Shown here: positions 45,178 through 55,000 of the stretch, one piece after another | Numbering within the stretch: position 1 is the stretch's first letter | Layout of the letters: each line of letters begins with the position of its first letter | Source of the DNA: Kocuria marina | GTDB lineage: Bacteria > Actinomycetota > Actinomycetes > Actinomycetales > Micrococcaceae | Assembly: GCA_014652975.1 (NCBI GenBank) | Contig: BMZV01000002.1 | Coordinates: forward strand, 516,828 to 580,827 | Length of the DNA stretch: 64,000 nt | Direction: 5' to 3' | Position numbers and translations under genes: made by a program | Notes under the pieces: model-generated | The model's database searches: none | What the model was told of the DNA's origin: nothing | What the model saw: only the letters and a program-made list of their open reading frames with translations

Positions 45178-48140
45178 GCGCACGGTGTTCCGGCGGCGGA
45201 TCCGCGGGAGCGCGCACCGACGGTGCTGAGCCGGGGCGTGCCTCTCGCGGGTCACGGAGTGTCATGCTCTCTGCCCCCGCGCGGACCGGTTCTGAGCAGT
45301 CTGATGCTGGGCGGCCCGGCCCTGAACGGTCCGGCCCCGGCTGGCGGTTGTGGCGCGATCCCTTCGGTGTGCCCCACGTGCAGGCGGACGATCTCACCGC
45401 GCTGGCACACGGCCACGGCTACGTGACCGGTGTGGACAGGGCCTGGCACGTGGAGGTGCTGCGTCACCGCGCCGAGGGGCGCTCGGCGGAGCTCGTGGGA
45501 CCGGACGGGCTCGACGGCGATCACCTCACCCTGGCCGCGGACGTCCCCGGTACGGCCAGACGGTGGTGGGACGCGGCGTCGGCGCGGGACCGGGAGTTCT
45601 TCGCCGCGTACGCGCGCGGGATCAGCGAGGCACTGGCCGAGACCTGGCTCGGGACCCCCGAGGTGCGCGAGCTCGGTCTCGCCGAGCGGACCGTGCGGCC
45701 GTGGGACCCCTGGACCCCGATGGCCGTGCACCTCGATGCGCACCTGCTCACGGGGAGTCTCCCCGAGCAGCTGTGGCGACGCCGCGTGCGGCGCGAACTC
45801 GGCGACACCTGGGTCCCCGTGCTCGATGCCGAATCCCCCGCGGCGGCCGGATCCAATGCGTGGCTCGTTCCGGGCGAGCTGTCCGCGAGCGGCGCACCGC
45901 TGCTCGCGGCGGACCCGCACCGCGTCGTGGAGGAGTCGGGGCCCTATCAGCCCGTGTGCCTCTCCACACCGGACGTCCGGGTGCGGGGTCTCGCGCTCGT
46001 GGGGTTGCCAGGGGTCCCGCACTTCGGGCGCACCGAAAGCGCCGCGTGGGCCATTACGGCCGCCATGACGACGACGGAACACATTGCGGACCTAGCTGTC
46101 GAGAACCGTGACGGCGCGTGGTACCTCGCGACCACGGGTGAACGGCTCGAGCACCGCTCGGTGGTGCTGCGGGCGCGCGGCAGCGTCGAACGGGCCTGTT
46201 TGCTCCGCTCGTGCGCGGCGGGGTTCGTGCTGCCGGGCACTCCCGCGGCGGAAGCAGTGCTCGACGCCGCCGTGCCCGGCACCGCGACCACCGTCACCGT
46301 GATGTTCCCCGCGCCCACGGCGGACCCTGCGCGGGCGTTCTCCGCATGTCGTGAGCTGCTCTCGGCGCGCACAGCGGACGACGTCATGGAGGCGGTGTCC
46401 GGGTGGGCCGTGCCGTGCAACGACGTGGTGGCCGCGGACCGCGACGGCTCATGTCGACACACGGTCACGGGGTCGTTCCTGGGGGCCGCCGAACCGTCCC
46501 GACCGCTGCACGGGATCACCGTGCGCGCCAATCAGCGCCCCTCGGACCCCTGTGCTTCGGCCGCGCGGCTCGCGTGCGCGCCCCCGCACCGGGCCCGGCG
46601 GGCAACGCACCTGCTCGACGCTGCCGTGGCCGAACACGGTGCCGTGCGTCATGAGGACCTGTTGGCGGCCCAGCTGGACACCGCCGCTCCGCACTGGCCC
46701 CCGCTGTTGAGGGAGCTGTTCGCGGACGCGTCTCCGACCGCCGTGTCGGACCCGGTCGCCACCGTGGCGCGGGTGGGTTCCACGGGGCCGGTGCGGACGG
46801 CGCCGGAGCTGGACGTGGCGTCAGGACCTGTGGGGGCGCCGTCGGCGGCCGGTGCGGCATCGCAACGGAAGGGGGATTCCCGAACGACGAATGCATCGGC
46901 GGAGGCGGCTGACTCCGTCCGTGCGGCGCTGCTCGACTGGGACGGGTCGATGGCGGCGGGGTCCTGGACAGCGTCGTTGTTCGCCGTGTGGCGGGACGCG
47001 TTCGTTCACGAGCTCATGCGGACCACCCCGCTATCGGTGCTCTCGGGACCCACAGGCATGCCGACCGTGTGGGACCCGTTCCTGCACGGGCCCGGACGAG
47101 TGGGACTCGCGGTGGAGAACATCGTGCGTCACGGCCTTGACCTGGGAGTGGACGTCCGCTGGTGCGCCAGGACGGCCCTCGAACGGGTCGCCCACAAGCA
47201 CCCGGGTACGGCGCTCCCGCCGTGGGGCGCACTGCATGTCTACACCCCGTGGCGCAGTGACCCGGCCCTGACCGCGGCGGACCCCGTTCCCGTGGGCGGG
47301 GACGCGGACTGCCTGCTCGCGGCGGGGACACTACCGGGCACGGGACCCGCGTGCGTGCGTGTCCCCGCTGCGCGGGTGCTGTGGGATCTGGCCGACCCCG
47401 CGGCGTCATGGTGGATCACACCCGACCCCGTGGCCCGGGGCGAGTGCACGGAACCGCCGCTGCACCGGTGGTCGCGCGGGGAGATGGATCACGCTCTGCC
47501 ATGGGTTCCGGCTGGTTCCGTGGGGAGGTCCGGCGCGATGGGTCCAGCCGGTCCGGCCGGCTCGTCCGGTGGATCCATCGACCTGGGCGCACTGCCACCG
47601 CTACCGGAACAGTCCGCGCCGGGCCCGCGCGTGACGCTGAGGCCCGTGGATCCGGGGCGGGACGCGGCCGTGATCCACGAATTGGTCCGTGCGCCGCGAG
47701 CCCGCTTCTGGGGCATGACGGGGTGGACCCGCGAGCGGGTGCGCGAGGTGTACGAGTACCTGGATGCCTCGCCCACGCATCATGCGTGGCTCCTGGAACT
47801 CGACGGCACCCCCATGGGTATCTTCCAGAGCTACGAGCCCCACGCCGATCCGGTGGGCGCGACGTATCGGGTGGAACCCGGGGACCTGGGGGTGCATGTC
47901 CTGCTGGCGCCCGTGCGCACCCGCCGCCCGGGACTCACCGCGGCACTCGGGCGTCTCATCATCGCGCAGCTCGCACGCTGCGGCACCCGACGAATCGTGG
48001 CGGAACCGGACGTGTCCAACGACCGGGCCGTGGCCCGACTCATCGCCACGGGTTTCGAGCTCGGCCCGACCATCCGGTTACCGGGGAAGACCGGGCAGTT
48101 GGCGTTCCTTCGCGTTGACGGGCTCACCGAGTCCCGCTGA
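45174..48140 (+). CDS. Fusion of penicillin-acylase-type Ntn hydrolase and GNAT acyltransferase (DesG+DesH-like)
   Basis: 988 residues. The N-terminal hydrolase (about 58-790) begins WRLWRDPFGVPHVQADD, typical of the penicillin amidase alpha chain. The autoprocessing site is AAAGSNAWLVP with nucleophile Ser227, followed by LLAADPHR and FGRTESAAWAITAAMTTTEHIADL. The GNAT domain (about 819-988) begins VTLRPVDPGRDAAVIHELV and ends LPGKTGQLAFLRV; it is similar to the acyltransferase half of the DesBC fusion. No signal peptide is visible, so the hydrolase should act in the cytosol, unlike secreted penicillin acylases. Separate desG and desH genes are known beside some Streptomyces des operons, linked to aryl-capped ferrioxamines. 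An Ala/Gly/Ser-rich linker (about 540-570, again 775-810) joins parts. GTG start overlaps the desD stop. Confidence 0.82.
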   Translation: MSARCSGGGSAGARTDGAEPGRASRGSRSVMLSAPARTGSEQSDAGRPGPERSGPGWRLWRDPFGVPHVQADDLTALAHGHGYVTGVDRAWHVEVLRHRAEGRSAELVGPDGLDGDHLTLAADVPGTARRWWDAASARDREFFAAYARGISEALAETWLGTPEVRELGLAERTVRPWDPWTPMAVHLDAHLLTGSLPEQLWRRRVRRELGDTWVPVLDAESPAAAGSNAWLVPGELSASGAPLLAADPHRVVEESGPYQPVCLSTPDVRVRGLALVGLPGVPHFGRTESAAWAITAAMTTTEHIADLAVENRDGAWYLATTGERLEHRSVVLRARGSVERACLLRSCAAGFVLPGTPAAEAVLDAAVPGTATTVTVMFPAPTADPARAFSACRELLSARTADDVMEAVSGWAVPCNDVVAADRDGSCRHTVTGSFLGAAEPSRPLHGITVRANQRPSDPCASAARLACAPPHRARRATHLLDAAVAEHGAVRHEDLLAAQLDTAAPHWPPLLRELFADASPTAVSDPVATVARVGSTGPVRTAPELDVASGPVGAPSAAGAASQRKGDSRTTNASAEAADSVRAALLDWDGSMAAGSWTASLFAVWRDAFVHELMRTTPLSVLSGPTGMPTVWDPFLHGPGRVGLAVENIVRHGLDLGVDVRWCARTALERVAHKHPGTALPPWGALHVYTPWRSDPALTAADPVPVGGDADCLLAAGTLPGTGPACVRVPAARVLWDLADPAASWWITPDPVARGECTEPPLHRWSRGEMDHALPWVPAGSVGRSGAMGPAGPAGSSGGSIDLGALPPLPEQSAPGPRVTLRPVDPGRDAAVIHELVRAPRARFWGMTGWTRERVREVYEYLDASPTHHAWLLELDGTPMGIFQSYEPHADPVGATYRVEPGDLGVHVLLAPVRTRRPGLTAALGRLIIAQLARCGTRRIVAEPDVSNDRAVARLIATGFELGPTIRLPGKTGQLAFLRVDGLTESR

Positions 48141-48366
48141 GCACGACCGGCAGTCGATTCGGGGCTGACGTTGCGAGCCGCCGCATCCTTGTGGGCTGAC
48201 CGGGCGGTCGCACGAGCCTGGCTTCATGGGTTTCACCCGGGGCAGAGCGGTCCACGGACACCGCGGTCCGGCCCGCTCCCGAACCGACGCCGCCCCCGGT
48301 CACCGCGCGTGCGGTGGCCGGGGGCGCCGGGCCGGTGCGGGCACAGGACCCGCGGTGGCGCCAATG
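48141..48366. other. Intergenic region after the siderophore operon
   Basis: 226 bases between convergent genes. Apart from the hairpin at 48291-48326 I see nothing coding or regulatory. Confidence 0.4.
48291..48326. terminator. Bidirectional hairpin, siderophore operon / ettA
   Basis: 16-bp stem CGCCCCCGGTCACCGC / GCGGTGGCCGGGGGCG (one G-U pair on one strand) with a 4-base loop. It lies between the stops of two convergent genes. Confidence 0.75.
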
Positions 48367-50049
48367 TCAGTCGCGCGTGAGACGACGGTGCGTGAGGCGC
48401 TTGGGGCGGGCAGCGTCGGCGCCGAGGCGCTCCACCTTGTTCTCCTCGTACGCGTCGAAGTTGCCCTCGAACCAGTACCAGCGGTCGGGGTTCTCCTCGG
48501 TGCCCTCCCACGCGAGGATGTGGGTGGCCACGCGGTCCAGGAACCACCGGTCGTGGGAGACGACCACGGCGCAGCCCGGGAACTCGAGAAGTGCGTTCTC
48601 CAAGGAGCCCAGCGTCTCCACGTCGAGGTCGTTGGTGGGCTCGTCCAGCAGCAGCAGGTTGCCGCCCTGCTTCAGCGTCAGCGCCAAGTTCAGGCGGTTG
48701 CGCTCACCACCGGAGAGCACGCCGGCCTTCTTCTGCTGATCCGGGCCCTTGAAGCCGAACGCCGAGACGTACGCGCGCGAGGGCATCTCGACCTTGCCCA
48801 CGTTGATGTAGTCCAACCCGTCCGAGACGACCTCCCACAGGGTCTTCTCCGGGTCCAGGTTCTCGCGGTTCTGGTCCACGTAGGAGATCTGCACGGAATC
48901 GCCGATCTTCAGCTCGCCGCCGTCGAGCGGTTCGAGACCCACGATGGTCTTGAACAGGGTGGACTTGCCCACGCCGTTGGGACCGATCACGCCCACGATG
49001 CCGTTGCGCGGCAGCGAGAACGAGAGCCCGTCGATCAGGGAGCGGTCCCCGAAGCCCTTCTTGAGGTTGCTGGCCTCGATGACCTGGTTGCCCAGGCGGG
49101 GCCCCGGCGGGATCTGGATCTCCTCGAAGTCCAGCTTCCGGGTCTTTTCGGCCTCGGCCGCCATCTCCTCGTAACGCGCCAGACGGGACTTGGACTTGGT
49201 CTGGCGGCCCTTGGCGTTGGAACGGACCCATTCGAGTTCGTCCTTGAGACGCTTGGCCTGCTTGGCGTCCTTCTTGCCCTGGATCTCCATGCGCTTGGCC
49301 TTGGTGTCCAGGTACGTGGAGTAGTTGCCCTCGTAGGGGTAGAGGCGGCCGCGATCCACCTCGCAAATCCATTCGGCCACGTGGTCCAGGAAGTACCGGT
49401 CGTGGGTCACGGCCAGCACCGCACCGGGGTAGGAGGCCAGGTGCTGCTCGAGCCACAGCACGGACTCGGCATCCAGGTGGTTGGTGGGTTCGTCCAGCAG
49501 CAACAGGTCCGGCTTCTCGAGCAGCAGCTTGCACAGCGCCACACGACGGCGCTCACCACCGGAGAGCACCTTCACATCCGCGTCCGGCGGCGGGCACCGC
49601 AGCGCGTCCATGGCCTGCTCGAGCTGGGAGTCGAGATCCCACGCGTTGGCGGCGTCGATCTCTTCCTGCAGCTTGCCCATCTCTTCCATCAGGGCGTCGA
49701 AGTCGGCGTCCGGCTCGGCCATCTCGGCGGAGATCTCGTTGAAGCGGTCGAGCTTGGCCTTGATCTCGCCGACGCCCTCCTCCACGTTGCCCAGGACGGT
49801 CTTGTCCTCGTTCAACGGGGGTTCCTGCAAAAGGATGCCCACGGAGTAGCCGGGGCTCAGGCGCGCCTCGCCGTTGGAGGGCTGGTCCAGCCCCGCCATG
49901 ATCTTCAGAATCGTCGACTTACCTGCGCCGTTCGGCCCCACCACGCCGATCTTGGCGCCGGGGAAGAACGACATGGTGACGTCATCGAGGATGACCTTGT
50001 CGCCCACTTTCTTGCGGGCTTTGTTCATGGTGTAGATAAATTCCGCCAT
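48367..50049 (-). CDS. ettA: ABC-F protein EttA, energy-dependent translational throttle
   Basis: 560-residue soluble ABC-F ATPase that binds the ribosomal E-site and couples translation to energy status. It has two nucleotide-binding domains: Walker A GPNGAGKST and GPNGVGKST, signatures LSGGERRRVALCK and LSGGERNRLNLA, and Walker B LLLLDEPTNHLD and LLLLDEPTNDLD. A charged linker lies between (AKRMEIQGKKDAKQAKRLKDE). It starts MAEFIYTMNKARKKVGDK at 50049 as typical for EttA. No membrane part. Confidence 0.95.
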   Translation of the reverse strand: MAEFIYTMNKARKKVGDKVILDDVTMSFFPGAKIGVVGPNGAGKSTILKIMAGLDQPSNGEARLSPGYSVGILLQEPPLNEDKTVLGNVEEGVGEIKAKLDRFNEISAEMAEPDADFDALMEEMGKLQEEIDAANAWDLDSQLEQAMDALRCPPPDADVKVLSGGERRRVALCKLLLEKPDLLLLDEPTNHLDAESVLWLEQHLASYPGAVLAVTHDRYFLDHVAEWICEVDRGRLYPYEGNYSTYLDTKAKRMEIQGKKDAKQAKRLKDELEWVRSNAKGRQTKSKSRLARYEEMAAEAEKTRKLDFEEIQIPPGPRLGNQVIEASNLKKGFGDRSLIDGLSFSLPRNGIVGVIGPNGVGKSTLFKTIVGLEPLDGGELKIGDSVQISYVDQNRENLDPEKTLWEVVSDGLDYINVGKVEMPSRAYVSAFGFKGPDQQKKAGVLSGGERNRLNLALTLKQGGNLLLLDEPTNDLDVETLGSLENALLEFPGCAVVVSHDRWFLDRVATHILAWEGTEENPDRWYWFEGNFDAYEENKVERLGADAARPKRLTHRRLTRD

Positions 50050-50202
50050 ACCCTCCAGGCTACCGCGCCGCCGCACCCGCGCGAGCCACGGAGCGACGTC
50101 GTTCCCTCACCTCCCGGCGTCGCCGCGCCGCGGTCCCCCGGCCGTGCGGTCCCGGTTCCGGAATCGCTCCCGGGTACGACGACACCGCCTGCCCCCTACT
50201 AG

Positions 50203-50937
50203 TCAGCCACCCGTGGTCGCCCCCTCCAGGTCTGAGGTTTCACGCGTCCGGTCGGCGCCGTCACGGGACTCGTCTTCGGCGTCCTCGTCCATCCCCTCCG
50301 TGACACCCAGGGTGTCCCCGACCGCGGCACTGGCGTCGGGAGCGGCCGGGGTCAGGCCGTCGAACGTGTGGTCCTGCTCCCCCACCGCGATCACCGCCCC
50401 GGAAGTGAGATCCACGAACCCCTCGTCGGACAGTCCCATCGACCGAGCGGAGCGGTACCGATCGTGCCCGGCGGTCCCGGCGTTCTCGTTCGAGTCCTCC
50501 CCGGCGCCGTCCATGCCGGTGTCGTCAGACCCCTGTCCGTCACCCGGCGCGGCACTTGCCGTACCGGCCCCCGGATTCCGCCCGCCCGAGCGGGCAAAGT
50601 TGGCCGTGCCGAAGCTCAGGTCATGACCCACGGCCGCCGCATCCACCTGCACGATCGTGCGCGGGCCGGAATCCGACTGCCACTCGTTGATGCTGAGCTT
50701 GCCGGTGACCACCACGGGTTGACCGCAGTGCACGCTCGCCATGACGTGCATGGCCAGGGCGCGGAAGCACCGGATCGAGTACCAGTTGGTGCCGGAGTCG
50801 TGCCACGTCTGGGTGGCGGCGTCGAAACGGCGGGACGTGGTGGCCAGGCGGAAGCGGGCGGCCATCGTGCCGTCGTCGAAGAGGTGCGACTGCGGGTCCT
50901 TGCCCACGAATCCGCGCAGTGTCACGTGTTCGCTCAT
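50203..50937 (-). CDS. Single-stranded DNA-binding protein, non-canonical tail
   Basis: 244 residues. The OB-fold covers about 1-105: VTLRGFVGKDPQSHLFDDG, ARFRLATTSRRFD, and WYSIRCFRALAMHVMASVHCGQPVVVTGKL, matching SSB. The rest is Gly/Ala/Asp-rich and ends EGATTGG, lacking the acidic DDDIPF tip that canonical SSB uses to recruit repair and replication partners. It is therefore probably a second SSB (SsbB-like), with the essential ssb near rpsF elsewhere. Start at the ATG at 50937 after a GGAG; an ATG five codons earlier is possible. Confidence 0.85.
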   Translation of the reverse strand: MSEHVTLRGFVGKDPQSHLFDDGTMAARFRLATTSRRFDAATQTWHDSGTNWYSIRCFRALAMHVMASVHCGQPVVVTGKLSINEWQSDSGPRTIVQVDAAAVGHDLSFGTANFARSGGRNPGAGTASAAPGDGQGSDDTGMDGAGEDSNENAGTAGHDRYRSARSMGLSDEGFVDLTSGAVIAVGEQDHTFDGLTPAAPDASAAVGDTLGVTEGMDEDAEDESRDGADRTRETSDLEGATTGG

Positions 50938-51189
50938 GGGGTGCTCCTTCATTTGGTCACCCGCGGCCCGAAGGCCGGCGGGTGAGGGGTGAACCCCGCA
51001 TCGGGGTGAGCCCAGCGTGACGCGTGGGACGCGGCGTCGGCGGTCCGTTCAAGGAGGTGTGGAGAGCCCGATGCCCGGCCGGGCGACGTCGGCCATCTGT
51101 GCAGCCCGGACCGCACGGGGTGGCGGAGCAACTCACGTGCGCGAGCGGCTCGGAGGCGTTGCTAAACTGAGTCGTCGCTTCGGCGACCC

Positions 51190-51262
51190 GCCTCAGTAGC
51201 TCAGTGGATAGAGCAGGAGCCTTCTAATCTCTTGGTCGGGGGTTCGACTCCCTCCTGGGGCA
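51190..51262 (+). tRNA. tRNA-Arg (UCU)
   Basis: 73 nt. Acceptor GCCTCAG/CTGGGGC, D-arm GCTCAGTGGATAGAGC, anticodon loop CTTCTAA with TCT, and T-arm GTTCGACTC. The base pair closing the anticodon loop is a C-U mismatch. A TAAACT -10 box lies at 51163-51168. CCA is not encoded as part of the mature 3' end. Confidence 0.93.
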
Positions 51263-51297
51263 CCACTCACCAGGCCCGTTCCACCGAAAATCCCGTG

Positions 51298-51338
51298 GAG
51301 CAAAAGCAGCCCAGGGGCGCCCCGGGTTACTTTTGCTC
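51298..51338 (+). terminator. Hairpin after tRNA-Arg
   Basis: GAGCAAAAG / CTTTTGCTC (51298-51306 and 51330-51338) with a GC-rich inner part (CCC.GGGGCGCCCC.GGG). The CTTTTGC arm gives a short U-run. It is a likely terminator of the tRNA transcript. Confidence 0.6.
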
Positions 51339-51484
51339 AGTTGAAGCGGGCGGGTCTACTGGAGCAAGCAGCGCCGGGCTGACTGGCTCACTCCACGCAG
51401 GACCGGGACACCCCGAGGGGCGGGTGCATTCCCCGCCGCGGGGTGCGAGGATGGCGGGACATCCCACATCTGAGAGGACCGACC

Positions 51485-52081
51485 ATGAACGAGTCCACCC
51501 AATCCCCCGCCTCGAATGCCGAGAGCCCCCTGACTCCCCTGATGAAAACGGTCGAGGGCAGCAGTGCCCTGGACCCCTTGGTGGGCTCGGCCGATTCCGT
51601 GGCCACCGCCGTGGCCGGGAATCCGACCGTTCGCGACCTCCTGCAGGGCAAGCAGGTGGGCCACGCGCTGCACCCGCTGCTCATCGAGGTGCCCATGGGC
51701 ACGTGGATGAGCGCGCTCGTGCTCGACCTCATGGGTGGCCGTGACTCCGCCCGTGCCGCGCGGGTGCTCACGGGCGTGGGTGTCCTCTCGGCGGTGCCAT
51801 CTGCCCTGACCGGATGGGCCGAGTACCACGGGCTGCAGAACCGGGACAAACGTGTGGCCGTGATCCACGCCGGGTCCAACGGCCTGGCCACGGGTCTGCA
51901 ACTCGCCTCGTGGGTGGCCCGCCGCACCGGACGCCACGGGCTGGGGCGCGTCCTCGCCCTGGGCGGCATGTCCGCCGCCGGCCTGGGCGGTTACCTGGGC
52001 GGGCACCTGTCGGTCGCGCGTCAGGTGGGCTCGCGGGACGCGGCCTACGAGGACGGCACGAACGGCCGGGCGCAGAACTAG
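51485..52081 (+). CDS. DUF2231 family membrane protein
   Basis: 198 residues, function unknown. It has a DUF2231 core with GHALHPLLIEVPMGTWMSALVLDL, a second helix with LSAVPSALTGWAEYHGL, HAGSNGLATGLQLASWVARR, and the ending GGYLGGHLSVARQVG. About four membrane helices. The ATG is at 51485. Its last four bases overlap the stop region of the convergent glnE. Confidence 0.85.
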   Translation: MNESTQSPASNAESPLTPLMKTVEGSSALDPLVGSADSVATAVAGNPTVRDLLQGKQVGHALHPLLIEVPMGTWMSALVLDLMGGRDSARAARVLTGVGVLSAVPSALTGWAEYHGLQNRDKRVAVIHAGSNGLATGLQLASWVARRTGRHGLGRVLALGGMSAAGLGGYLGGHLSVARQVGSRDAAYEDGTNGRAQN

Positions 52082-55000
52082 CGGCCGTAGAACAACCGCT
52101 CGAACACCGAGCGGGACTGCCGGGTGATCCGCAGGTAGTCCTCCTCGAGCTGCGCGGCGGAACCGGGTTCGTAGCCGATCCACCGGGCCACGGCCTCGAG
52201 GTCCACCCGGCGTGACGGCACGGAATCGGAGGCCCGCCCGGAGCGCAGGACGTTGCCGTTGCGGATGTCCGTGGCAAGTTTCCACGCGTGCTCCAGTACG
52301 GCGGCGTCCTCCGGGCCCACGAGGTCGGCGGCCACCGCGGCGTTCAGCGCGGGCAGCGTGGAGGTGGTGCGCAGCTCGGGGACCTCGTGCGCGTGCTGCA
52401 GCTGCAGCAACTGCACGAGCCATTCCACGTCCGAGAGCCCGCCCCTGCCCAGCTTCACCTGCCGGGTGGGATCTGCCCCGCGGGGCATCCGCTCGCTCTC
52501 CACGCGCGCCTTCATGCGCCGGATGTCCACGAGCTGACGGTCCGTGAATTCGGCCGGGTACCGGAAGCGGTCCACCACACGGAAGAACGCCTGGGCCACG
52601 TCCTCGGAACCGGCCATGTACCGGGCGCGGGTCAGGGCCTGGAACTCCCATGTCTGACCCCAGCGCTCGTAGTACTCGGCGTACGAGGCCACCGACCGCA
52701 CCATGGTGCCCGAGCGCCCTTCCGGACGCAGGTCGTTGTCGATCTCCAGAACCCGTTCGGCAACCACGGGCGGCGTGCACGGTTGTTTCAGGAGCTTGAC
52801 CATGCGGTTGAGCACGGTTTCCGCGGCACTGCGCGCTTCCCCGGGGTCCGCGTCCGGGGCGGGTGCGTACGCGTACATTACGTCCGCGTCCGAGCCGAAA
52901 CCGATCTCGCGCCCGCCCTGGCGCCCCATGGCGATCACGAGCACCTCGGCGGGGACAGCGCCGTCGTGCTCGGCCGCGTACTCGGTGCGGGCAAGGTACA
53001 GCGCGGCCATCACGGTGGCCTGGTCCACGTCCGAAAGACCCGTCACGGTGGTCTCCACGCTGGCGACGCCGCTCGTGTCCGCGAGCGCGATGCGCAACTG
53101 TTCGCGGCGCCGGATCTGGCGCACGGCCCGGATGGCCTCGCCCGGGTCGTGGTGCCGAGCGACCTGCGCGCGCATCTGTGACACGAGCTCGTCCAGGGAC
53201 CGGGTGGCCAGCTGGGAGTCGTCGCCCAACCACGCCGTCGCCTCGGGAGAGGTTTCGAGCAGGTCCGAGACGTACCGAGAACTCGAGAGGATGTGACACA
53301 ACCGCTCGGCCGCGGCGTTGGAATCCCGCAGTAATCGCAGGAACCAGGGTGTGTTGCCCAGGGCCTCGCACACCCTGCGCAGGTTGAGCAGACCGGCGTC
53401 CGGGTCCACGCCCTCAGCGAGCCAGTCGAGCAGCACCGGCAGCAGCGTGCGCAGGATCTCGGCTCGCCGGCTCACGCCGCGCGAGAGGGCCTCGATGTGT
53501 CGCATCGCGGCCTTGGTGTCCTGGTACCCGAGTGCCGCGAGGCGGTCCCGAGCGGCGTCGGTCGTGAGGGTGGTGTCCGCGGGCGCGTTGGCGAGCGCCG
53601 CGAGCATGGGACGGTAGAAGATCCGCTCGTGCATGCTGCGCACGGAGCGCTTGGCCGCGTTCCAGTCGCTCACGAGTTTCTGGGCCGTGGGGTGCGTGCG
53701 CTCGGCGGCGCCGTCCACGGACCGGGCGACGACGGCCAGTTCCCGTTCGTCGCGCGGCATCAGGTGCGTCCGCCGCATGCGGAACAACTGGATCCGGTGC
53801 TCGAGCAACCGCAGCCATCGGTAGTTGAGTCCGAACTCCTCGGCGTCCGCGCGGCCAATGTAGCCACCCGCGCTCAGCGCCGCGAGGGATTCGGTGGTGG
53901 CACGCGTGCGGACGGTCTCATCCGAGCGTCCGTGTACGAGTTGTAGCAACTGCACCGTGAACTCGACATCCCGCAGTCCCCCGGGTCCGAGCTTGATCTG
54001 CCGGTCCCGGTCCGCCTCAGGGATGTTCTCCGTGACCCTGCGACGCATGGCCTGGACGGATTCCACGAAGCCCTCACGCTCGGCGGATGACCAGATGAAC
54101 GGCGCGATGGCCGCCTCGTAGCGCCGCCCGAGGTCCTGATCGCCCGCGACGCACCGGGCCTTGAGCAGCGCCTGGAACTCCCAGGACTTGGCCCAGCGCT
54201 TGTAATAGCGCACGTGGGAGTCCAGTGTCCGCACGAGCGGCCCGTCCTTGCCCTCGGGCCGTAGGTTCGCGTCCACTTCCCACAACGCCGGCTCGGGACC
54301 GGCGGCCATCATGGCCTGCGCGAGGGTGTGGGCCATCTCGGTGGCGATCTCCGTGCTCGTGCTCTCGTCCGGGGTGTCCCCGGCATCGGAGGCCCGGGTC
54401 TCCCCGACGTAGACCACGTCCACGTCCGAGATGTAGTTCAGCTCTCGGGCGCCGCACTTGCCCATGCCGATCACCGCGAGCCGTACCTGCTCCACGAGGG
54501 CGGGCTCCCAGCGCTCGGCGGCGTGAGCGCGCGCCACCGCCAGGCCGGCCTCGAGGGCGGCCCCGGCGAGGTCCGCGAGTTGCCGGCCGACGGCGGGCAT
54601 GTAGGCCACCGGGTCCACGGCCCCGACGTCCCGGACGGCCACGCGCGCGAGCCCGCGGCGATAGGCCACGCGCAACGCCTTGTGCGCGTCCTGTCCCGTG
54701 AGCGATGCCACCGGGGTGTCCGCCTGCGGATCGGCGCCCACGGATTCGAGCAGCGCCGCACGGAAGACCTCCGCGCGGTCCGCCCTCGGCTCGTCCACGG
54801 GCGGGATGTCCAGCAGGTCCAGGTTCTCGGGGGCGCGCAGCAGGAACTCCCCCAACGCCTCGGACGCACCCAGCAAGCGGAACATGGTCTCGGACTCTCG
54901 GGGGTCCCCGTTGATTCGCCGCGCGACCTCCGGGTGGTTCTCGATGAGCCGCACGATGAGCTGCAGCGCCACGTCCGGCGACGCCGCGTGGGCCAGTCCC

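Noticed and set aside
45174..48140. PvdQ-like periplasmic acylase that trims an exported acyl-siderophore
   Set aside because: No signal peptide is visible and the protein is fused to a cytosolic GNAT domain, so export before cleavage is unlikely.
51190..51340. tRNA-Arg as a possible integration site of a mobile element
   Set aside because: No integrase, no repeat of the tRNA 3' end and no phage genes nearby; the following genes are ordinary chromosomal ones.
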